Notes under the pieces: generated by a model
Told to the model about the DNA's origin: nothing
The model's database searches: none
What the model saw: the letters and a program-made list of their open reading frames with translations, nothing else
In this document: positions 1 through 5,535 of the stretch, one piece after another
Layout: the number at the start of each line of letters is the position of its first letter
Numbering within the stretch: position 1 is the stretch's first letter
Program-made: the position numbers and the translations under genes
DNA from: an uncultured Granulosicoccaceae bacterium
GTDB taxonomy: Bacteria > Pseudomonadota > Gammaproteobacteria > Granulosicoccales > Granulosicoccaceae
Length of the DNA: 5,694 nt
NCBI GenBank assembly: GCA_937951695.1
Contig: CALFBL010000061.1
Coordinates: 1 to 5,694 of the forward strand
Direction: 5' to 3'

Positions 1-91
1 GTGTATCATCAGCCATTCGATGGATCAGTGGTCCTGACACAGCAGGCCTCGAGTGCAGGGACGGGACGGAAAAGAACCGCAAGCGCTTGAA

Positions 92-574
92 TCAACGCAG
101 CGCAGCCGGGGTCACAATCACGCCGTCTCTGTCTGCGTAAAGGTACTCGCCAGGCGAGAAGCTCACACCACCAAACGTTGCAGGAACGTCTCGCTGTCCG
201 CGGGTAACCGGAATGTATTTGCGCGAGCATGTACCCAGTGCGTACAGCGCAACCGGAATGGCCTTGATCTGTTCGGTATCCCGCACGTAGCCGTTGACAA
301 CGATTCCGGCATAACCGCTGGATTGCGCAAATTGCATCAGTTTTTCGCCCACAATTGCGTAGTACTCTTGATGAGCGTCAACGACCACGACCTTGCCCGC
401 ACCGTCCTCGTCGCGTAATAGTGTGATCAGGTCAGAATTATTTCGATCCAGATCGATCGTGACGATCTCGCCCTGACACCGGTCAGCGCCCCCATAGTTT
501 TGGTAGCCGGGCCCCAGCACCGCCGTCTTGTCGGGGTGGTCGTCGCAAAAATCGGCTGTGAAATCCTCAGGCAT
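92..574 (-). CDS. rraA: RraA / HMG-aldolase family protein
   Basis: This 160-residue protein is close to the usual length of proteobacterial RraA. Visible family signatures are a TADFCDD start, a QNYGG segment (residues 25-29), GKVVVVDA (60-67), GEKL (76-79), the GYVRD turn (95-99) and a C-terminal stretch running from DVPATFGGVSF to GEYLYADRDGVIV (129-154). E. coli RraA binds RNase E and inhibits it. Relatives with the same fold are class II metal-dependent 4-hydroxy-4-methyl-2-oxoglutarate aldolases and oxaloacetate decarboxylases carrying an Asp-x20-Arg-Asp motif. Here Arg98-Asp99 is kept, but Glu77 stands at the first acidic position, so the motif is E-x20-RD. Family membership is firm; RNase E inhibitor versus lyase is undecided. 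The ATG start matches the family's N-terminus; the ribosome site (GAGAG) is weak. A 10-base palindrome CAAGCGCTTG (80-89) lies just past the stop. The gene is divergent from the mutase operon, and no functional link is evident. Confidence 0.9.
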   Translation of the reverse strand: MPEDFTADFCDDHPDKTAVLGPGYQNYGGADRCQGEIVTIDLDRNNSDLITLLRDEDGAGKVVVVDAHQEYYAIVGEKLMQFAQSSGYAGIVVNGYVRDTEQIKAIPVALYALGTCSRKYIPVTRGQRDVPATFGGVSFSPGEYLYADRDGVIVTPAALR

Positions 575-600
575 GGGGTGCTCTCGTGAATCGGTTGAAC

Positions 601-614
601 GCCCGGGGCCGGGC
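601..614. repeat. GC-rich inverted repeat in rraA leader
   Basis: GCCCGG and CCGGGC are separated by two bases, giving a near-perfect 14-base dyad that begins 27 bases upstream of the rraA start codon. If rraA is transcribed from the -10 at 679-684, the dyad lies in its 5' untranslated leader and could form a short hairpin or bind a regulator. It could also be chance in a GC-rich patch. Confidence 0.25.
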
Positions 615-654
615 TGAAGCGCCTGAGTTTACCACCGACATTACCCGTGATACA

Positions 655-667
655 CCACCCGCGGTGG
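655..667. promoter_or_regulatory. Inverted repeat upstream of the mutase operon, possible operator
   Basis: The sequence CCACC-CGC-GGTGG forms a five-base-pair dyad with a three-base centre. It ends seven bases before the candidate extended -10 at 675-683, in the place where a -35 box would sit, and no -35 consensus is visible there. That position would suit an activator or repressor site, but the dyad is short and no regulator gene is nearby, so a role is speculative. Confidence 0.25.
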
Positions 668-674
668 GGGCATT

Positions 675-683
675 TGGTATTAT
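675..683 (+). promoter_or_regulatory. Candidate extended -10 promoter for the mutase operon
   Basis: TGGTATTAT fits the extended -10 pattern TGnTATAAT with one mismatch in the hexamer. Extended -10 promoters can work without a good -35, which is also missing here. Transcription would start near 690, about 25 bases before the glmS start codon. That leaves no room for a cobalamin riboswitch in the leader. Confidence 0.4.
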
Positions 684-706
684 AAGAGGTTGTACCCGTC
701 TCAACC
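679..706 (-). promoter_or_regulatory. Candidate sigma70-type promoter for rraA
   Basis: Read on the minus strand, positions 684-679 are a perfect TATAAT. Sixteen bases upstream, positions 706-701 read GGTTGA, a partial match to the -35 consensus TTGACA. The -10 overlaps the candidate -10 of the opposite-strand operon promoter. The leader to the rraA start would be roughly 97 bases. Confidence 0.4.
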
Positions 707-714
707 CTTGGGCC

Positions 715-1128
715 ATGAAAATCGTAACCGGTGTAATCGGCAACGACATCCACGTTGTCGCTAATCGCTTAATGGATCTTTCGCTGAACGCGAGAGGCTA
801 TGAGGTGTTCAATCTGGGTGTCAACACCTATTTGGAAGAGTTCTTCGATGCCTCGGTGGAGACCGGCGCCGACGTACTGCTGATCTCTTCACTCAACGGC
901 GAAGCCGAAGGCTGGAGCCGGGACGTCAAGCCGCTAAAAGCCAAATACAAAAATCTGGATGACTTGGTGATGATGATCGGTGGCAATCTCACCGTGGGCA
1001 GCGGCAACGCCACCGATATCATCCCGCGCTATCAAAACTATGGATTCGACTTGGTGTGTCATCAGGTGGATTTGAACACGGGTCTGGATATGCTCGAAGA
1101 CTACCTCAGAGAACACAAGCCATCATGA
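715..1128 (+). CDS. glmS: Glutamate mutase sigma (small, B12-binding) subunit
   Basis: This 137-residue protein (also called MutS or methylaspartate mutase S) would bind adenosylcobalamin and pair with GlmE to interconvert L-glutamate and 3-methylaspartate. It shows the base-off/His-on cobalamin fold: GVIGNDIH with Asp11 and the cobalt-ligand His13, then Ser58-x-Leu60 after 41 residues, then Gly89-Gly90 in MMIGGNLTVG after 28 more. These spacings match the family. One deviation stands out: the last Gly of DxHxxG is Ala16. The ATG at 715 was chosen because it puts the first strand at the family's usual N-terminus. An in-frame GTG at 586 would add 43 residues with no family resemblance. No Shine-Dalgarno is visible before 715. 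The stop overlaps the glmE start in an ATGA arrangement, so translation of the two subunits is probably coupled. A generic B12-binding carrier protein is unlikely given the glmE partner. Confidence 0.95.
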   Translation: MKIVTGVIGNDIHVVANRLMDLSLNARGYEVFNLGVNTYLEEFFDASVETGADVLLISSLNGEAEGWSRDVKPLKAKYKNLDDLVMMIGGNLTVGSGNATDIIPRYQNYGFDLVCHQVDLNTGLDMLEDYLREHKPS

Positions 1129-2489
1129 GTCAGCTGCAGGAAGAGCGCGAGATCATTCTCGGCAATGAAAACGTTGACGCATTCGATTTCGACGAGGTGC
1201 GAGAATTTGTCAAAGGCGCTGATGAGAAGTTGTTCATCTCGCACCATTTTGAGACCGCCAGTAAAATGTTGGTGCAACCCCGGGGCGGTTTTCCAACCTA
1301 CGAAAAGCAGTTTGCACTGTATGAATTTTTCGTCGACGCCAAAGTAGATGTCCTGCCGTTAACGATCGATTCCAACACGCGACTCAACGACTACACCACC
1401 GCGAAGAAAATGCTGCGCCTGAGCGAGGCCAATGAAGTGGATATGCTCAACGGTTATCCGCTGGTCAATCACGGCTACCGCAGCACGCGTAAGATGATGA
1501 CGCATTTTAACCACCCGGTGAGCTTACGTCACGGTACTCCCGATGCACGTCTGCTGATCGAGATAGCCATCGCGTCGGGGATTTTTGAAATCGAAGGCGG
1601 GCCAATCACCTACTTGCTGCCTTATTCAAAAAACTTTCCACTCGATAAGGCGTTTCTGTACTGGAAGTACGTCGAGCGGGTGTGCGCGGACTACTCAACA
1701 CTGAACAAACCCATCAATCGGGAATCGTTTGGGCCTCTAACAGCGACCTTGGTGCCACCCTCGATCACGATTGTCATCCAACTACTGGAAATGCTGCTGT
1801 CTTTGGAAGAGGGTGTGAAGTCATTTTCAATCTCATTCTCGCAGCAAGGCTCAATGACCCAAGACATCGTTACCGCAAAAGTCACCCGGGACTTAGCCAA
1901 ACATTACGCTGCACAGATAGGCTGCGAAGACGCGGTGATCCATCTGGTTTACCATCAATGGATGGGGGCGTTTCCAACCAATCGCGATTCCGCCGATCAG
2001 TTGATCAACATGTCCACGGTCATCGCCTCGATGTGTGGCGCCGATAAAATCATAACGAAAACGCGTGAGGAAGCGGTTGGCATCCCAACCAAAGAGGCCA
2101 ACGCGCAAACCGTGGCCAATACTCAGTACACGCTGAACATTTTGAGTGGGTTGCCTGCGGTCGTGGATGAACAGGAGGAGGAGATCTTGTGCGCTGAAGT
2201 GCACGCGATCATGGAAGCGGTGTTCAATGACCCGGCCGATACCTTATGGCGAAAGGTGTTTAACTCCATCAAGAATGGCATCATCGATGTGCCATTTTCA
2301 CCGCACATCATCAACCACAACAAAATGATCACCATTCGCGATGCGCATAAAAACATCCGCATCATTGAACGTGGCAACGTGCCCATTCCAGATCACTGTT
2401 ACCGCTACGAAAAATCGTGTTGCAACCTGAATAAGGACACCACTGACATAGTCAACGATATCATTCACGACATAGGAATCATGCAGTGA
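1125..2489 (+). CDS. glmE: Glutamate mutase epsilon (catalytic) subunit
   Basis: This 454-residue TIM-barrel subunit (also MutE) binds the substrate and, with GlmS and adenosylcobalamin, carries out the radical carbon-skeleton rearrangement of glutamate to 3-methylaspartate. Signature stretches occur in family order: QPRGG, TIDSNTRLNDY, NGYPLVNHG, RHGTPDARLL, EGGPITYLLPYSKN, INRESFGPLTATLVPPS, YHQWMGAFP and KTREEAVGIPTKEAN. Against the Clostridium cochlearium enzyme, recalled from memory, the substrate-binding set is intact: Arg53, Arg86 and Arg135 (the arginine claw, R66/R100/R149), Glu157, Tyr163 and Tyr167 (E171/Y177/Y181), and Lys312 and Glu316 (K326/E330). Glutamate or a very close analogue is therefore the expected substrate. 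Length is slightly below the clostridial form. The C-terminus carries three cysteines (425, 432, 433) not recalled from that enzyme. The ATG lies inside the glmS stop overlap, with only a weak AGAGAA ribosome site, which supports coupled translation. Confidence 0.97.
   Translation: MSQLQEEREIILGNENVDAFDFDEVREFVKGADEKLFISHHFETASKMLVQPRGGFPTYEKQFALYEFFVDAKVDVLPLTIDSNTRLNDYTTAKKMLRLSEANEVDMLNGYPLVNHGYRSTRKMMTHFNHPVSLRHGTPDARLLIEIAIASGIFEIEGGPITYLLPYSKNFPLDKAFLYWKYVERVCADYSTLNKPINRESFGPLTATLVPPSITIVIQLLEMLLSLEEGVKSFSISFSQQGSMTQDIVTAKVTRDLAKHYAAQIGCEDAVIHLVYHQWMGAFPTNRDSADQLINMSTVIASMCGADKIITKTREEAVGIPTKEANAQTVANTQYTLNILSGLPAVVDEQEEEILCAEVHAIMEAVFNDPADTLWRKVFNSIKNGIIDVPFSPHIINHNKMITIRDAHKNIRIIERGNVPIPDHCYRYEKSCCNLNKDTTDIVNDIIHDIGIMQ
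2474..2477 (+). promoter_or_regulatory. Ribosome binding site setting the mutL GTG start
   Basis: AGGA lies eight bases before the GTG at 2486, inside the last codons of glmE. Its spacing supports this GTG as the start and a GTGA overlap with the glmE stop. Confidence 0.6.
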
Positions 2490-3688
2490 AGCAGGCTAAC
2501 GATAAACTGCTCATCGATATTGGTAGCACTTACTTCAAGCTCTGCACACCCACATCGATCGAGCAACATTTCCGCGATTTCAACAAACGCATACTCGACG
2601 ACTTGAACCATAAGTGCGGCGACACAGTGGCCCGTTTCTCACAAAATGACATTCACATCTGCTCATCGGCCAACGGCGGATTAAGCACGCTGATTATCGG
2701 ACTCACTCAATCGTATTCGCTAAAATACGCCACCAACATCGCCTATAACGCAGGCATTAATATTATTGAATCGATTGTTTTCCAGGACATTAAAACCTAC
2801 TCGATACCCAGTGACGTGATCGATGCGGTGATTATTGTCGGCGGAATCGATTCCAACGGCGGGGTGTTTGACGAGCGACTCGATGAATATCTGGCCAAAC
2901 TCAATTACTCAAACGCGGTCTTTGTCGGTAACGCCAGCGATGCAGAAACGCTGACTGGCAGGCTCGATAAATTAACGGTTTTGCCCAACATTATCGATAA
3001 TCGTCTGCACATTGTTGAAGCGCACCTTAAAGAATATCTGACTAACCTGTACCAACAAGACATAGAAGGCAAGCAAGACATCAAGCACTTGTACGACATT
3101 ACTGGCAATCAAATCTATTCCACCCCGTATGTGGTGAATAGATCGCTGCCGTTGATACATACCTCGTTTGCCGTCACCGACCCGTTCATTCTGCTCGACA
3201 TCGGTGGGGCGACTACCGATGTTCATTATTCCAAAGATTTGGTCAGCGACAACATTGTTACGCAACAAGGACACGATCGAATTGTGTTCAAGAAACTGGG
3301 TGTGTATAAATCCAGGCAATCGTTGGTGTTCACTGCCGAGCAGAACGAATTTGCCTACGAGTTATTAATGCACTTGATGGTGACTGAAAATATTTACCAC
3401 GAACACAGCGAGAAAGCCACGAAAATTCTGATGCAGCTGGCTATCTTTTTGGTGCTGTGCAACATGTCTCACTACCAACCCTCGACAGTGAGTCTGAAAC
3501 TACTGGCGATGAACTCCATTGTGTTCACCGGCGGTATTACGAAAGTGCTGGGTACGGATGACATAGAAGATGTGGTGGCGTTTTTCTACCGTAAAATTCT
3601 GAATTCAGAGCATAAACCTGCCACCGTTCTGGATAAAAATTACGACATCTGGACTTTGGGTGCCAAGGAACACGCCGCATGTCTATAA
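2486..3688 (+). CDS. mutL: MutL/GlmL-type ASKHA ATPase, glutamate mutase accessory protein
   Basis: This 400-residue protein belongs to the MutL/GlmL family found next to glutamate mutase genes. It is not the DNA mismatch-repair MutL. Family members are actin/Hsp70-like ATPases thought to act as chaperones or reactivating factors for the B12 mutase. The nucleotide-binding elements are visible: phosphate-1 loop DIGSTYFKL (11-19), CSSANGGL (59-66), VIIVGGID (115-122), phosphate-2 loop LLDIGGATTDVH (236-247) and FTGGITKVLG (347-356). It is shorter than the roughly 460 residues typical of clostridial MutL as recalled, mainly in the region after phosphate-2. It starts at a GTG overlapping the glmE stop by four bases and ends ten bases inside the ligase gene. 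Gene order here is S-E-L rather than the clostridial S-L-E. The chaperone role is inferred from family and context; no transmembrane segment or signal peptide is apparent. Confidence 0.9.
   Translation: MKQANDKLLIDIGSTYFKLCTPTSIEQHFRDFNKRILDDLNHKCGDTVARFSQNDIHICSSANGGLSTLIIGLTQSYSLKYATNIAYNAGINIIESIVFQDIKTYSIPSDVIDAVIIVGGIDSNGGVFDERLDEYLAKLNYSNAVFVGNASDAETLTGRLDKLTVLPNIIDNRLHIVEAHLKEYLTNLYQQDIEGKQDIKHLYDITGNQIYSTPYVVNRSLPLIHTSFAVTDPFILLDIGGATTDVHYSKDLVSDNIVTQQGHDRIVFKKLGVYKSRQSLVFTAEQNEFAYELLMHLMVTENIYHEHSEKATKILMQLAIFLVLCNMSHYQPSTVSLKLLAMNSIVFTGGITKVLGTDDIEDVVAFFYRKILNSEHKPATVLDKNYDIWTLGAKEHAACL
3665..3669 (+). promoter_or_regulatory. Ribosome binding site of the adenylation gene
   Basis: AAGGA is followed nine bases later by ATG at 3679. 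It lies within the 3' end of mutL and supports the chosen start, which overlaps the mutL stop codon by ten bases. Confidence 0.65.
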
Positions 3689-5250
3689 ATTGCATTCGAG
3701 TCTTGCTGGAGAACGCAGCGCTAAGCCACCCGGACAAGACCGCACTGATCGACAAAGGCGACAAACTCACTTACGCCGAGCTGCTCTCGAAAGTGAATCA
3801 GATTGCGCTGTACCTGCAAGAGCTGGAATTGCCCAAAGGCGCACGATTAGGCATCTACTCCAACAAAAGCGCTTCCCAAGTGATTGCTATTCTGGCGGTG
3901 TTATCCACCGATTACATTTTGGTGCCATTAACGCGGCTACTGAAACCTGAGCAAGTACAGTACATCATTGAAGATTGCGACATCCGGTGCATTATTACCG
4001 ATAAGCTGAAATTGGAGAATATTGAAGAGATCAATTTCGATGGACATATTGTGTCAATCGAAACCGCGCATAAGGAGATTCCATCGTTTGAGGAGATCTT
4101 CAAGTATTACAACAAGCCCTATGCCTGCAACATCAATGGCCATGACAACGCGCTCATTACCTATTCGTTCGGTTTAACAGGGACGCCCAAGGGCATAGTC
4201 ATATCACATCGAAACCTGATCGATTCAGCGCGCGTAGTCTCGCAATATCTGCAACTGAATGAGAGCGATGTCATTTCCGGGTTGCTTATTTTTAATCTGG
4301 ACTACGGGCTCAATCAGATTTTCTGTGCCTTGATTAACAAATGCACGCTTGCGCTGCATCGATTTATCTTGCCAGACGATTTTTTCAATCATCTTGTGGA
4401 CGATCAGGTAACGGTGTTGCCGTTGATGCCGGTCAACATATCCCAGATGTTTGATGAAGATTTATTTTCTCATCCGGCAGTTGAGCAATTCGATAAGGTC
4501 CGAATTATCACGTCATCCGGTGGCAATGTGACGCAAAAAATGATCAAGGACTGTGAAAATACCTTCAAAAATGCTCAGTTTTATTCCATGCACGGGCTCA
4601 CCGAAGCGTTTCGATCCACCTATCTGGACCCGGCGCAAATAAATATTCGGCCAGACTCAATCGGCAAACCCATTCCAGACGTATCGCTGCATGTCATCAA
4701 TGAAGACGGGCGAGAGTGTGCACCACGCGAGATCGGTGAGTTGATCCACCGTGGGTGCTACATCTATCGCGGCTTTTGGAACGCACCTAAAGAAACCAGT
4801 GAACGATTTAAATCGGTTCAAATTTTGAAAGATGTGGTCAATCTCGAGGGCCAACTGGTTGACGAAATTGTGGTGGCTAGCGGCGACTACGTTTATAAAG
4901 ACGAAGAGGGCTATTTTTACTTTGTCGATCGGCGTGACGACATGATCAAAACCAGCGGTTTTCGGGTATCGCCATTTGAAATTGAATCGGTGGTGGAGAA
5001 GAATCTACCGCAGATTCAGCAATGTGCCGTCTTCGGTATGGACAACCCAGAAATCGAAGAAGAGATTGTGATGGTGTATTCCAGCGCTGGAGAGCTGTCG
5101 CATAAAGAGATTACGTTCGAACTTAAGAAACATTTGGCCTCCTACATGATCCCCGGCCGGATTGTTTACCGAAAATCGCTCCCGCTGGTACAAAGCGATC
5201 AGAATAAAATTAATAAAGACGAATTAAAGCGGGAACTGGCAGGTCAATAG
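3679..5250 (+). CDS. Stand-alone AMP-forming adenylation enzyme (ANL superfamily)
   Basis: At 523 residues this is a complete acyl/aminoacyl-adenylating enzyme. It would activate a carboxylate with ATP and transfer it to CoA or a carrier-protein phosphopantetheine. Core motifs appear in order: LTYAEL (30-35), P-loop SFGLTGTPKG (163-172), LDYGLNQ (207-213), YSMHGLTEA (302-310), SGDY (401-404), the hinge FVDRRDDMIKTSGFRVSP (415-432) and a C-terminal QNKINKDEL with the expected catalytic Lys510. The P-loop departs from the usual S-G-S/T-T-G, with Phe164 and Leu166. Asp208 sits at about the place where amino-acid-activating enzymes keep the aspartate that binds the substrate amino group. The wording resembles the acyl-CoA ligase family linked to exosortase clusters and the 3-methylaspartate-activating enzymes of macrolactam pathways; both comparisons are from memory. 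As the last gene of a glutamate mutase operon, its likeliest substrate is 3-methylaspartate or a derivative. The true acceptor is not encoded here. Confidence 0.92.
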   Translation: MSINCIRVLLENAALSHPDKTALIDKGDKLTYAELLSKVNQIALYLQELELPKGARLGIYSNKSASQVIAILAVLSTDYILVPLTRLLKPEQVQYIIEDCDIRCIITDKLKLENIEEINFDGHIVSIETAHKEIPSFEEIFKYYNKPYACNINGHDNALITYSFGLTGTPKGIVISHRNLIDSARVVSQYLQLNESDVISGLLIFNLDYGLNQIFCALINKCTLALHRFILPDDFFNHLVDDQVTVLPLMPVNISQMFDEDLFSHPAVEQFDKVRIITSSGGNVTQKMIKDCENTFKNAQFYSMHGLTEAFRSTYLDPAQINIRPDSIGKPIPDVSLHVINEDGRECAPREIGELIHRGCYIYRGFWNAPKETSERFKSVQILKDVVNLEGQLVDEIVVASGDYVYKDEEGYFYFVDRRDDMIKTSGFRVSPFEIESVVEKNLPQIQQCAVFGMDNPEIEEEIVMVYSSAGELSHKEITFELKKHLASYMIPGRIVYRKSLPLVQSDQNKINKDELKRELAGQ

Positions 5251-5258
5251 CTTGCTCG

Positions 5259-5308
5259 ATTCCAACCGGCCCGATCAAGCCGAAGCCGGTTCGAATGGTT
5301 CGCTTTTC
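5259..5308 (+). terminator. Possible hairpin terminator after the operon
   Basis: Arms 5259-5270 and 5285-5296 pair over 12 positions with one mismatch (core AACCGGC / GCCGGTT) around a 14-base loop, starting nine bases after the operon's last stop codon. A short T run (TTTT at 5304-5307) follows eight bases beyond the stem. The T tract is short and displaced, so this is not a textbook intrinsic terminator. Placement is the main support. Confidence 0.4.
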
Positions 5309-5346
5309 TCTACCATCGTTCAGCATGTCGACCCCGGTTAGAATCG

Positions 5347-5535
5347 CTAGCTTTTGTCCAGATCGGGCCAAAGTTTCGTGCCTGGATAAAACTGTGACCA
5401 GGCAAACCAGAAGGCCGAGTGGCTTCCTGCATCGCTACCGTCGGCTTTGTTCACAGCTCGCACACCACCGGCGTCCAATTCAAGTTTTATGTTCTCAACT
5501 TCTAAAGCTTCACCTCGCGTTAACGCGGTGGACAA
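5347..5535 (-). pseudogene. Open-frame remnant, possible 3' end of a broken gene
   Basis: About 62 codons stay open on the minus strand up to a TAG at 5347-5349. The only start is a TTG at 5533-5535, and an in-frame TAA lies three codons upstream at 5542-5544. The C-terminal part reads SAFWFAWSQFYPGTKLWPDL, which resembles the aromatic FWFAW-x-x-FYP/FHP-x-T ending recalled from DUF3179-type proteins. The preceding residues give no recognisable match. The frame begins inside or beside the end of the sufB fragment, so the 5' part of the original gene appears lost at that junction. It could also be a spurious frame in non-coding sequence. Confidence 0.3.
5516..5527. repeat. Perfect 12-base palindrome at the sufB breakpoint
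   Basis: CGCGTTAACGCG is its own reverse complement. It lies one base beyond the last sufB codon recognised (5529-5531), exactly where sufB similarity ceases. It could be a recombination or protein-binding site, or coincidence. Confidence 0.5.

Noticed and set aside
53..418. 121-codon plus-strand open frame opposite rraA
   Set aside because: Antisense to a well-supported RraA gene; the translation has no recognisable domain or conserved pattern.
586..714. In-frame upstream extension of glmS starting at the GTG at 586
   Set aside because: The added 43 residues show no family resemblance and would run over the candidate promoters. The ATG at 715 places the first beta strand where homologues begin.
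575..714. Cobalamin riboswitch upstream of a B12-dependent operon
   Set aside because: The intergenic region is only 140 bases, shows no B12-box-like conserved stretch, and the candidate start site leaves a leader of about 25 bases.
1682..2047. 121-codon alternative frame inside glmE
   Set aside because: It lies wholly within the catalytic subunit gene, whose frame carries all the family motifs; it is a shadow frame.
2486..3688. DNA mismatch-repair MutL
   Set aside because: The ATPase loops are of the actin/Hsp70 (ASKHA) type, not GHKL, and the gene sits within a glutamate mutase operon.
3689..5250. Methylaspartate ammonia-lyase as the last operon gene, as in fermentative clusters
   Set aside because: The protein shows ordered ANL adenylation motifs (P-loop, A5, A7, A8 hinge, A10 lysine) and nothing enolase-like.
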